A DNA stretch of 7,589 bases from Chloroflexota bacterium (GTDB lineage: Bacteria > Chloroflexota > Dehalococcoidia > SM23-28-2 > RBG-16-64-32): contig JADFKX010000097.1 of assembly GCA_022564695.1 (NCBI GenBank), positions 1-7,589 on the forward strand. Reading direction: 5' to 3'. Positions 1 through 6,050 of the stretch are shown in pieces. The notes beneath the pieces were generated by a model. The model was not told the origin of the DNA, did not search any database, and worked only from the letters and a program-made list of their open reading frames with translations. Each line of letters begins with the position of its first letter. The first letter of the stretch is position 1. Both the position numbers and the translations under genes were made by a program.

Positions 1-388
1 CGCCAAGTATGTGGCTGTCGTCGTGCGTCATGGCGCCGTCGTGGCCGCCGCCGGCTGTGTGTTCGTCGTCGTGCCCCGTGTCGCCGTCGTGGTTGTCCCC
101 TTTTTCGTGGCGGTCATCGTGCGAAACGACGCCGTTGTGACCACCGCCAGATGAGCCAAATGAGGTGTGGTTGTCGTCGTGCTTCGTGTCGCCGTCGTGG
201 GAGTCCCCTTTTTCGTGACGATCATCGTGAGCGGTGGCGCCGTCGTGGTCGCCGCCGACTGTGTGGCCGTCGTCGTGCCCCGTGGCGCCGTCGTGGTCGT
301 CGCCGACTATGTGGCCGTCGTCGTGCCCCGTGGCGCCGTCGTGGCCGCCGATTAAGTGGCCGTCGTCGTGCGCGGTGAGGCCGTCGTG
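1..388 (-). repeat. 48-bp-period coding repeat (HDGxxxHDDxH units)
   Basis: This tandem array encodes residues 61-189 of the His/Asp protein. The period is 48 bp (16 codons). Positions 263-296 and 311-344 are identical over 34 bp, showing a recent duplication. Positions 77-121 and 185-229 match over 45 bp with about four differences at an offset of 108 bp, showing an older, larger duplication that includes the DDRHEKGD segment. The array continues past the left edge, so copy number is a minimum. Confidence 0.85.
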
Positions 389-568
389 GTCATCATCGGC
401 CACCTCGCCATCCCCCTCCTCTGCCGCAGGCGCTGGGCTGCTACCAGGTGTTACCTCACCGTCGTCGTCCCCACCACCGAAGACAGCGACAGCTGCCAGG
501 ACCACAATGATTGCGGCCACCAATACGCCTATCAACCCCCCGCCGAATATGCGCCAACTAAGCTTCAT
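1..568 (-). CDS. Exported or membrane-anchored His/Asp repeat protein, C-terminus beyond window
   Basis: The frame starting at the ATG at 566-568 is open through all 189 codons to the left edge. An SD-like GAGGG sits 5 nt upstream of the ATG. Residues 1-33 look like a signal peptide or signal anchor: MKLSWR, then a hydrophobic run at about 8-30, then GGGDDDG. Residues 34-60 are an acidic, Pro/Ala-containing linker. From residue 61 to the edge there are eight repeats of about 16 residues with consensus HDGxxxHDDxHxxGxx; the fifth unit (124-143) is longer because of a Ser/Gly insertion. No enzyme motif is visible. The regular His and Asp pairs suggest divalent metal binding (Zn, Ni, Cu or similar) outside the cytoplasm, but that is inference; a low-complexity spacer or adhesive stalk is an alternative. 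I do not recognise a named family. It is transcribed divergently from the cyclase fusion. Confidence 0.8.
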   Translation of the reverse strand, partial: MKLSWRIFGGGLIGVLVAAIIVVLAAVAVFGGGDDDGEVTPGSSPAPAAEEGDGEVADDDHDGLTAHDDGHLIGGHDGATGHDDGHIVGDDHDGATGHDDGHTVGGDHDGATAHDDRHEKGDSHDGDTKHDDNHTSFGSSGGGHNGVVSHDDRHEKGDNHDGDTGHDDEHTAGGGHDGAMTHDDSHILG

Positions 569-625
569 GGTTTCCCTCAGTTTCTCTAATCTACATAGAG
601 GGCACTGGGCGCCATTTTGTTGCAC

Positions 626-649
626 TTCCGGGATTGCGACATCCCAGAA
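626..649. promoter_or_regulatory. Imperfect 24-bp palindrome in divergent intergenic region
   Basis: The arms TTCcGGGAT and ATCCCaGAA flank a 6-nt centre (TGCGAC), with one mismatched pair (629/646). It lies 58 bp upstream of the His/Asp gene start and 166 bp upstream of the cyclase gene start, in a 247-bp region with no other gene. It could be a regulator binding site for the His/Asp gene, or a hairpin in its leader. No U-tract follows, so a terminator is less likely. I found no convincing -35/-10 pair for the minus-strand gene. Confidence 0.3.
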
Positions 650-777
650 CATTTTTAATCGGGACATTTTAGAAGACAGGGAAGAGGATAGGATGGCCGC
701 CGCTACACAAAACGGTCCCCACTGCAGCCAACGCCTGCCGGCGTACCAGCCACCGCCTGCTGATGGCCAGTGACATC

Positions 778-806
778 GAGACAGAGATTGCCCAGAGGCG
801 TACAAT
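778..806 (+). promoter_or_regulatory. Candidate promoter of the hydrolase-cyclase gene
   Basis: GAGACA (778-783, 4 of 6 matches to the -35 consensus) is separated by 17 bp from TACAAT (801-806, 5 of 6 matches to the -10 consensus). The -10 ends only 9 nt before the ATG at 816. Transcription would therefore start about 3-5 nt before the start codon, giving a practically leaderless mRNA. This agrees with the absence of any Shine-Dalgarno sequence before 816. Confidence 0.45.
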
Positions 807-815
807 ATCCCCACC

Positions 816-1985
816 ATGGAGCCGCGCATCCAGTACGCCCAGACGAGCGATGGGGTGAACATCGCCTTTGCCACGTACGGCGAGGGTGATCCGCTCGTAT
901 TGGCCTTCAACCCCGTGGGCAGCCACGTGCAGCTGGAATGGCAGCAGCCCGTCTACAGAGCGTCAATCAGCTCCCTGGCGGCTGGCCGGACGACCATCAG
1001 GTTCGATCACGTGGGAGTCGGCCTGTCGGACCGGGATGTGGACGACGTTTCGCTGGGCGCGCGAGTGCGCGATATCGAGGCTGTCGTGGAGCACCTGAAG
1101 CTGGAAACGTTCGAGCTGCTGGCGCTGGAGAACGTGGGACACGCGGTGATAACTTACACGGCCAGGCACCCGGAGCGCGTATCTCGCCTCGTTCTACTCA
1201 ACTGCTTCGCGCGAGGGGTGGACGTCGCCCAGACCGCCCGAGGCGAGGCCCTGGCCGGCATGGAGGGGGATTGGGAGCTGCTTACCGATACGGTCGGGAC
1301 GAACAGCTTCGGCCTGAATAGTGAGGATGGGCGTCGCTTCGGCGAGTTCCTGGGCGAGGGCGAGCAAGGCACAACGCCTGTGGAGCGAGCCGAGGCGGGA
1401 GCGTTCCGCACCATCCTGTTCTCGGACGTGGAGGGCTCCACGGCGCTCACTCAGCGGTTGGGCGACGCCAGGGCGCGTGAGCTGCTCCGGGGGCACGAGC
1501 GCATCGTGCGGGAGGCGCTGAAGGCCCACGGCGGCTCGGAGGTGAAGACGATGGGGGACGGGTTCATGGCGTCGTTTACCTCGGCGACCAAGGCGCTGGA
1601 GTGCGCCATCGCCATGCAGAGGGCGTTCGCTGAGCGCAATGAAGGCTCGCTCCGCTCGAAAGGTAGTCCTTCGACAAGCTCAGGACGAACGGTTGGAGAA
1701 GAGTCAGGACGAGCGGAGGTTATCCGTGTGCGTATCGGTCTGAACGCGGGGGAGCCGATAGCGGAGGAGGACCCGGACGGGCGCAGTGATCTGTTCGGGA
1801 TGGCGGTGATCCTGGCGGCGCGTATCGCTGCCAAGGCGGAGGGCGGCGAGATACTGACCTCGGACACGGTGCGAGGGCTTGTGGCCGGCAAGCGGTTCTT
1901 GTTCTCCGACCGAGGCGATACGGTGCTGCGGGGGTTTGAGGACCCGGTGCGGCTGTATGAGGTGAGCTGGCGGGAGGAGGGGTGA
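816..1985 (+). CDS. Alpha/beta-hydrolase-like domain fused to class III adenylate/guanylate cyclase
   Basis: The 389-residue protein has an N-terminal hydrolase-like region (about 1-180) and a class III nucleotidyl cyclase domain (about 197-385), which would make cAMP or cGMP from ATP or GTP. In the cyclase, D204 (FSDVEGS) and D248 (MGDGF) are the two metal-binding Asp residues, K244 and D325 match the purine-recognition Lys/Asp pair typical of adenylate cyclases, and R336 matches the conserved catalytic Arg. The usual catalytic Asn position is Ile332. In the hydrolase part the nucleophile elbow reads LENVG (104-108) where GxSxG is expected, so Asn106 replaces Ser. The C-terminal half of the fold, with the Asp and His of the triad, is missing. 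It is therefore probably a non-enzymatic sensing or packing domain. Residues 279-301 are an insertion made by a palindromic repeat. No transmembrane helix is seen, so it is probably cytoplasmic. A DMT transporter follows after 22 bp. Confidence 0.88.
   Translation: MEPRIQYAQTSDGVNIAFATYGEGDPLVLAFNPVGSHVQLEWQQPVYRASISSLAAGRTTIRFDHVGVGLSDRDVDDVSLGARVRDIEAVVEHLKLETFELLALENVGHAVITYTARHPERVSRLVLLNCFARGVDVAQTARGEALAGMEGDWELLTDTVGTNSFGLNSEDGRRFGEFLGEGEQGTTPVERAEAGAFRTILFSDVEGSTALTQRLGDARARELLRGHERIVREALKAHGGSEVKTMGDGFMASFTSATKALECAIAMQRAFAERNEGSLRSKGSPSTSSGRTVGEESGRAEVIRVRIGLNAGEPIAEEDPDGRSDLFGMAVILAARIAAKAEGGEILTSDTVRGLVAGKRFLFSDRGDTVLRGFEDPVRLYEVSWREEG
1650..1718. repeat. 69-bp palindromic repeat element inserted in frame in the cyclase gene
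   Basis: Perfect 9-bp inverted ends, CTCCGCTCG (1650-1658) and CGAGCGGAG (1710-1718), enclose an inner inverted repeat, GTCCT (1666-1670) and AGGAC (1682-1686). The core CCTTCGACAAGCTCAGGAC (1668-1686) resembles small dispersed repeats I recall from Chloroflexota and other environmental genomes. TCAGGACGA occurs twice (1679-1687 and 1704-1712). The length is exactly 23 codons without a stop, and it encodes a low-complexity Ser/Gly/Arg segment with SPSTSSGRT. The segment sits between conserved cyclase elements (AFAERNE and VIRVRIGLNAG). Confidence 0.7.
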
Positions 1986-2007
1986 TCGCCCTTATCTGCG
2001 CGGCGGC

Positions 2008-2895
2008 ATGATCCGACTCCTCGCCCTGCTGGGGATACTGGGCATCTCCTTCTCGGCGATCTTCGTGAAGGAGGCCGATGTGTCTCCCTCCACCGCCGCC
2101 TTTTTCCGCAACGCCTACGCGGCGCCGGTCCTGTTTCTGGTCTGGATGTCGATCCGGGGCGGCGACGACCGCCCGGCCGCGCTGCGGCTGATGGCTGTGG
2201 CGAGCGGGGTGTTCCTGGCGCTGGACCTCACCGTCTGGCACCGCTCCATCGACCTGATCGGCGCCGGGCTGGCGACGGTCCTGGCCAACACGCAGGTGGT
2301 GTTTGTGGGCTTGATCGCCTGGGTGGTGCTGCGAGAGCGCCCCACCAGGCTGGCGCTCCTCACGATTCCGGTCGTGTTCGCCGGCGTGGTTCTGATCTCC
2401 GGTCTGGGGCGGGCCGATGCCTTCGGGGACGATCCGCTGGCAGGGGTGGCGTTCGGAGTGCTTGCCGGGGCCGCTTATTCGGGCTTTCTTCTGATCTTTC
2501 GGGCGTCTAACCGCGGTCTCGCCCCTGTGGCGGGGCCGCTCCTGGACGCCACGGTGGGCGCGGCGGTAGGGTCGCTCCTGGCGGGTGCGACCGATCCGGG
2601 TTTCAGCTTCGCCTTCTCCTGGCCGGAGCACGGATGGTTGCTGGCGCTGGCGCTGGTGGCGCAGGTGGCGGGGTGGCTGCTTATCGCTACGGCGCTGCCT
2701 CGTGTGCCGGCGCTGGAGACCTCGGTGTTGCTGTTGCTTCAGCCGATGCTCACCGTGCTGTGGGGGCTGCTGCTGTTCAGCGAGTACCTTTCGGGGTTGC
2801 AGTGGGCGGGCGTGGTGCTGGTGCTGGGGGGAGTGGGCGTGCTGACGCTGGGGGGCAGCGTGGAGCGGTCATCGACGGCGCCGGCGGAGCCGTAG
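2008..2895 (+). CDS. EamA/DMT-family transporter
   Basis: This 295-residue, very hydrophobic protein has the two tandem EamA halves of the drug/metabolite transporter superfamily (about 5-134 and 144-283) and about ten predicted membrane helices, the usual size for the family. Typical features are the segment after helix 3 (IGAGLATVLANTQVVFVGL, about 84-102) with the charged RER loop at 109-111, and the equivalent second-half segment ETSVLLLLQPMLTVLWG (237-253) followed by E259. It would sit in the cytoplasmic membrane and export or import a small metabolite; substrate cannot be read from sequence. The ATG at 2008 has no clear SD, and only 22 bp separate it from the cyclase stop codon, so expression by read-through from the cyclase promoter is likely. 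The C-terminal tail (284-295) is short and polar. Confidence 0.9.
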   Translation: MIRLLALLGILGISFSAIFVKEADVSPSTAAFFRNAYAAPVLFLVWMSIRGGDDRPAALRLMAVASGVFLALDLTVWHRSIDLIGAGLATVLANTQVVFVGLIAWVVLRERPTRLALLTIPVVFAGVVLISGLGRADAFGDDPLAGVAFGVLAGAAYSGFLLIFRASNRGLAPVAGPLLDATVGAAVGSLLAGATDPGFSFAFSWPEHGWLLALALVAQVAGWLLIATALPRVPALETSVLLLLQPMLTVLWGLLLFSEYLSGLQWAGVVLVLGGVGVLTLGGSVERSSTAPAEP

Positions 2896-2954
2896 GTGTG
2901 GCGGAGACAGAGCTGTCGCGGTAAGATAGACGGCGTCGCCCCATAGAGCACTAG

Positions 2955-2961
2955 AAGGAGG
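2955..2961 (+). promoter_or_regulatory. Strong ribosome binding site that fixes a TTG start
   Basis: AAGGAGG lies 7 nt upstream of TTG at 2969-2971. This near-perfect Shine-Dalgarno sequence and spacing identify TTG as the start of the dehydrogenase gene. The resulting N-terminus (MGKLQDKVAIVTGAS) is of normal family length. The 73-bp gap before it contains TAAGAT (2922-2927) as a possible -10, but no clear -35. Confidence 0.8.
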
Positions 2962-2968
2962 AAGCCGT

Positions 2969-3811
2969 TTGGGTAAGCTTCAGGACAAAGTAGCCATCGT
3001 GACCGGCGCCAGCTCCGGTATCGGACTGGCGATCGCCAAGGCGCTGGGCCGCGAGGGCGCCGCCGTCGTCCTCGCCGGACGCACGATGGGCCCGATGGAG
3101 GAGGCGGCGAACGAGATATCGTCCAACTCCGGTCGCGCCGCCGTGCACAAGGTGGACGTGCGGGATGAGCAGCAGATGGGGAAGCTGGTGGACGATGCGG
3201 TGAAGGAGTTCGGCAAGCTGGACGTGATGGTGAACAACGCCGGCGTCAACCCGTTCGACAACGTGCTGGAGGGGGACGTGCAGAAGTGGCGGGATACGCT
3301 GGAGACGAACGTTATCGGCCTGGCTTTGGGCTGCCGCGAGGCGTACCGCGTGATGAAGGGTAAGGGCGGCCATATCGTTAACATCACTAGCGTCGCTGCC
3401 CGCTATGCGGAGCCGGACGGCCCGATGTACGCTGCGTCCAAGCATGCTGCGGGCGCCCTCACGGAGTCGCTGCGCCTGGCGCTCCAGGGTAAGAATATCC
3501 GCATAACGGCTGTCATGCCGGGGGCGGTGGCGACCAGCATCGTGCGGAACATGCCAGAGGAGCAGCTTTTTGCCATCAGCCGCATGTTCGGCGTCGACCC
3601 TGAGCAGGCCGGCCTCAAGACGGGTCAGCAGTTGCCCAAGGAGATACTGGACAAGGTAGCTGTCGCGGCCAAGAACATGGTCTTGAGGCCGGAGGACGTG
3701 GCGGAGGCGGTGCTGTACGCGGTGTCGCAGCCGGAGACGGTGCACCTGAACGAGATCATGGTGCGGCCGTCGCAGCCGCTGCAGATGCCGGGGATGAACC
3801 TGCCGGCCTGA
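2969..3811 (+). CDS. Classical short-chain dehydrogenase/reductase (NADP-type)
   Basis: The 280-residue protein has the full motif set of classical SDR enzymes: the cofactor-binding TGASSGIG (12-19), Asp63-Val64, NNAG (89-92), Asn114, catalytic Ser141, YAASK with Tyr154 and Lys158, and PGAV with Thr189. Arg38 after the second strand (AGRT) favours NADP(H) over NAD(H). The reaction would be reversible oxidation of an alcohol or hydroxy acid to a carbonyl in the cytoplasm; the substrate is unknown. The C-terminal VHLNEIMVRPSQP resembles the YdfG/serine-dehydrogenase-like branch. That branch is commonly about 245 residues; this protein has extra sequence at about 195-235 (around a Met-rich, Lys-rich helix region) and a short tail after 270. 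The start is TTG with a strong SD. A GNAT acetyltransferase follows after 17 bp, so the two are likely co-transcribed. Confidence 0.92.
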   Translation: MGKLQDKVAIVTGASSGIGLAIAKALGREGAAVVLAGRTMGPMEEAANEISSNSGRAAVHKVDVRDEQQMGKLVDDAVKEFGKLDVMVNNAGVNPFDNVLEGDVQKWRDTLETNVIGLALGCREAYRVMKGKGGHIVNITSVAARYAEPDGPMYAASKHAAGALTESLRLALQGKNIRITAVMPGAVATSIVRNMPEEQLFAISRMFGVDPEQAGLKTGQQLPKEILDKVAVAAKNMVLRPEDVAEAVLYAVSQPETVHLNEIMVRPSQPLQMPGMNLPA

Positions 3812-3828
3812 CGCACGGTCGTTAGGAG

Positions 3829-4284
3829 ATGGCCTCGATCACTGTCAGGCAGGCCGCTGCCGGCGATTTCGATGCCCTGCTGCGGCTGCTGGACCAGATG
3901 GACGAGAGCATGTATCGTGGCCGCGCCGTCGCTGACGAGGGCGAATTGAGGGTGCTGTACGAGGCGATCCTGGCCGACCCCGACCAGCGTCTATTCCTGG
4001 CTGAGGCTGGTGGCTGGCTCGTCGGTTCGGCGCACCTGATGGTGCTGCGACACTTCGATCGCAACCAGACGCGCTCGGCGGTGGTGGAGGGTGTGATAGT
4101 GGCGCGCGATTACCGGCGTGGGGGCGTGGGCGCGGCGCTGATGCGGGCGGCGGCGGAGGCGGCGCGGGCGGTTGGGTGCTACAAGCTGGACCTGACGTCC
4201 AATATGGCGCGGAGGGGGGCGCACCGCTTCTACAGCCGCCTGGGCTGGAAGCGCAGCCACTACGGGTACTCGCTGGAGCTGTAA
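3829..4284 (+). CDS. GNAT-family N-acetyltransferase
   Basis: The 151-residue protein matches a single GNAT domain, which transfers acetyl from acetyl-CoA to an amine. The N-terminal MASITVRQAAAGDFDALLRLL is the usual first strand and helix. EGVIVARDYRRGGVGAALM contains the acetyl-CoA pyrophosphate-binding motif R96-x-x-G99-x-G101. The C-terminal half has the typical N-x-x-x-x-x-AHRFYSRLGW pattern (125-140), where Tyr135 is a candidate general acid. The acceptor substrate cannot be predicted. An AGGAG abuts the ATG with no spacer (3824-3828), which is suboptimal and suggests translational coupling with the dehydrogenase ending 17 bp upstream. Its stop faces the convergent GltD-like gene with a 34-bp gap and no obvious terminator between them. 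Confidence 0.9.
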   Translation: MASITVRQAAAGDFDALLRLLDQMDESMYRGRAVADEGELRVLYEAILADPDQRLFLAEAGGWLVGSAHLMVLRHFDRNQTRSAVVEGVIVARDYRRGGVGAALMRAAAEAARAVGCYKLDLTSNMARRGAHRFYSRLGWKRSHYGYSLEL

Positions 4285-4318
4285 CGGCGAGGCGAGCCGG
4301 AGTCCGGAGCAGCCTGCG

Positions 4319-5749
4319 CTACAGGGTTTGCAGGTAGCCGTGGATCGCCTCGGCGGCGCGGCGGCCGTCGGCGAGGGCGGTGACTACGAGGTCGGCGCCG
4401 TTGACGTTGTCGCCGCCGGCGAACACGCCTTTGCGGCTGGTGCTGAAGTCTTCCTGGATGCGGATAAGGTGGCTGCGCTTGTCCGTGTGGAGGCCTGGGG
4501 TGGTCTCCTCCAGAAATTCGTCGGCGTTGTAGCCGATAGCCAGCACGACGGTATCAGCGGGGACGGCGAACTCGGAGCCGGGGACGGGCTCGGGGCGCCG
4601 GCGACCGCTCTCGTCGGGCTCGCCGAGGCGCATGCGAACACACTCGGCGGCGGTGACGCGGCCGTTGTCGCCGAGGAAGCGGGTGGGCACGGTGAGGTAC
4701 TGGAACTGGACGCCTTCCTCGCGGGCGTGGCGGCGTTCCTCCTCGCGGCCCTTCTGCTCGTGCTCCGTGCGACGGTACATGCAGGTTACGCTCTCCGCGC
4801 CCAAGCGGATGGCGGTGCGGACGCAGTCCATGGAGGTATCGCCGCCGCCGACGACGAGGACGTGTTTGCCGATGGGCAGCGGGTCTCGCATCTCCTTCGG
4901 GAGCTGGTGGGGCTGGAGGTTGCCGCGAACGAGGAACTCGGTGGCCTGATAGATCTCGCCCATCTCCTCGCCGGGGATGCGCATCTGGCCGCCGACGCCG
5001 GCGCCGGTGCCGATGAAGACGGCGTGGTAGCCATCGCGGAACAGGCCGTCGACGGTCACGTCGCTGCCGATGCGGGTGTTGCAGACGAACTCGATACCCA
5101 GGTTGCGGAGGAAGGCGAGCTTCTCGTCCAGGATCTCCTTGCGCATCTTGAAGTTCGGTATGCCGTAGAGGAGGACGCCGCCGGGCTCTGGCCAGGCCTC
5201 GAACACGGTGCAGGAGTGACCTTCCTTGACCAGCTCCTCGGCGACGGCGAGGCCGGCGGGTCCGGAGCCAACGATGGCGACCTTCTTGCCGCTGGGCGGC
5301 GCCAGCTCCGGCATCGGGAAGCCTTCGGTGCGACGCTGCTGGTCCGAAACGAACGATTCCAGCTTGCCGATGGCAACCGGCGCCTGGCGGCCCATGTCGG
5401 CGGTGCGGATGGCGAAGCCGACAACGCAGGCGCCCTCGCAGAGGGATTCCTGGGGGCAGAGGCGCCCGCACATCTCCGGCAAGGTGGATGTCTCGCGGAA
5501 GACGTTGGCGGCGGCGTTGAGATCGCCCTCTTCGAGGAAGAGGAGGGCGCGGGGGATGTCGTTCTCTACGGGGCAGGCTTCCTGGCAGGGGGCGGTAGGG
5601 CAGTGGATGCAGCGCTCGGCCTCGATCACGGCGGTATCGAGCTCATACCCCAGGAACGCCTCGTCCCAGTTCTTGACCCGCTTGGCGGGGTCCTGTTTAG
5701 GGGCGGGCTGTAGGGCTATCTCAAGTCGGCGGTGGTTATCGCAAGGCAT
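4319..5749 (-). CDS. gltD: NADPH-dependent FeS flavoprotein, glutamate synthase small-subunit (GltD) family
   Basis: The 476-residue protein has the complete GltD architecture. The N-terminal part carries eight Cys for two [4Fe-4S] clusters (C47, C50, C55, C59 and C94, C98, C104, C108). The FAD-binding GSGPAG is at 161-166 with Glu184 ending the second strand. The NADPH-binding GGGDTS is at 301-306, with Arg326-Arg327 positioned for the 2'-phosphate. The C-terminal FAD motif is GVFAGGDNVNGADLVVTALADGR-like (441-463). Length is normal for the family. In glutamate synthase this subunit passes electrons from NADPH to the large GltB subunit; no gltB is present here. It may work with a distant GltB or as a stand-alone NADPH:acceptor or ferredoxin oxidoreductase, and the symbol marks the family only. 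GGAGG lies 11 nt before the ATG. It has its own upstream promoter candidate. Confidence 0.9.
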   Translation of the reverse strand: MPCDNHRRLEIALQPAPKQDPAKRVKNWDEAFLGYELDTAVIEAERCIHCPTAPCQEACPVENDIPRALLFLEEGDLNAAANVFRETSTLPEMCGRLCPQESLCEGACVVGFAIRTADMGRQAPVAIGKLESFVSDQQRRTEGFPMPELAPPSGKKVAIVGSGPAGLAVAEELVKEGHSCTVFEAWPEPGGVLLYGIPNFKMRKEILDEKLAFLRNLGIEFVCNTRIGSDVTVDGLFRDGYHAVFIGTGAGVGGQMRIPGEEMGEIYQATEFLVRGNLQPHQLPKEMRDPLPIGKHVLVVGGGDTSMDCVRTAIRLGAESVTCMYRRTEHEQKGREEERRHAREEGVQFQYLTVPTRFLGDNGRVTAAECVRMRLGEPDESGRRRPEPVPGSEFAVPADTVVLAIGYNADEFLEETTPGLHTDKRSHLIRIQEDFSTSRKGVFAGGDNVNGADLVVTALADGRRAAEAIHGYLQTL

Positions 5750-5794
5750 AGGGCCGCTGGCCTCCGGTGAGCGTCCGGAAGGTGTGTGGGCACT

Positions 5795-5822
5795 AGTTTA
5801 TCAGATAGGGTGCTTTTTGCAA
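5795..5822 (-). promoter_or_regulatory. Candidate promoter of the GltD-family gene
   Basis: Read on the minus strand, TTGCAA (5817-5822) is followed after 16 bp by TAAACT (5795-5800). A TG one base upstream of the -10 (TGATAAACT) makes an extended -10. Transcription would start near 5788, about 39 nt before the ATG at 5749, leaving room for the GGAGG at 5761-5765. It lies downstream of the hairpin at 5867-5892, so this gene is insulated from the surface-protein gene. Confidence 0.5.
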
Positions 5823-5866
5823 GTTGAAGGTTCCTAAACTCCTGCCGTTTGCGCCGCGCAACAAGA

Positions 5867-5892
5867 AGGGGGACGGCGTAGGCCGTCCCCCT
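5867..5892 (-). terminator. Intrinsic terminator of the LPTTG surface-protein gene
   Basis: An 11-bp perfect stem (AGGGGGACGGC with GCCGTCCCCCT) closes a 4-nt loop. On the minus strand it is followed by TTCTTGTT, a modest U-rich stretch. It starts 27 bp after the stop codon at 5919-5921. An almost identical hairpin follows the neighbouring paralogue (7377-7402). Confidence 0.8.
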
Positions 5893-6050
5893 CTATTCGG
5901 CTCTCGGAAACGGTAGGGCTAGCGGACGCGCCGCCTCTGGTGGGCGAGCCAGGCGCTGCCGCTGCCGATGAGGGCGATGGCGCCGGCGATTGCGGCCAGC
6001 CAGGGCAGGGCGCTGGAGCTGCGGTCTGAGGGCGCGCCGCCGGTGGTCGG
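5867..6050. repeat. Copy A of a duplicated 3' gene end plus terminator
   Basis: These about 184 bp match 7377-7559 with about eleven differences counted by eye, one of them a 1-bp indel in the untranslated part. The copy spans the terminator hairpin, the short 3' untranslated region and the codons for the LPTTG sorting tail. Similarity ends abruptly just upstream of LPTTG (towards 6051 and beyond). Confidence 0.85.

Noticed and set aside
28..378. Plus-strand Val/Ala/Arg-rich reading frames and a minus-strand Thr-rich frame across the repeat array
   Set aside because: They are shadow translations of the His/Asp repeat gene. The minus-strand frame from 568 has a start, SD, signal peptide and consistent protein-level repeat; the others have none of these.
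1..388. CRISPR array
   Set aside because: The 48-bp units are contiguous, degenerate and in coding phase, with no unique spacers between identical repeats.
234..773. A 179-codon plus-strand frame crossing the repeat array and the intergenic region
   Set aside because: Composition is Ser/Pro-rich shadow of the opposite strand, there is no SD, and it runs through the divergent regulatory region.
1720..2631. A 303-codon minus-strand frame opposite the cyclase end and the transporter
   Set aside because: It is an antisense shadow in GC-rich DNA; the plus strand encodes recognisable cyclase and EamA motifs.
4297..4307. CCGGAGTCCGG between the two convergent genes as a terminator
   Set aside because: The palindrome has no usable loop and no U-tract on either side.
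4328..5713. A 461-codon plus-strand frame opposite the GltD-family gene
   Set aside because: It is Ala/Gly/Asp-rich without motifs and mirrors a gene with all FeS, FAD and NADPH signatures.
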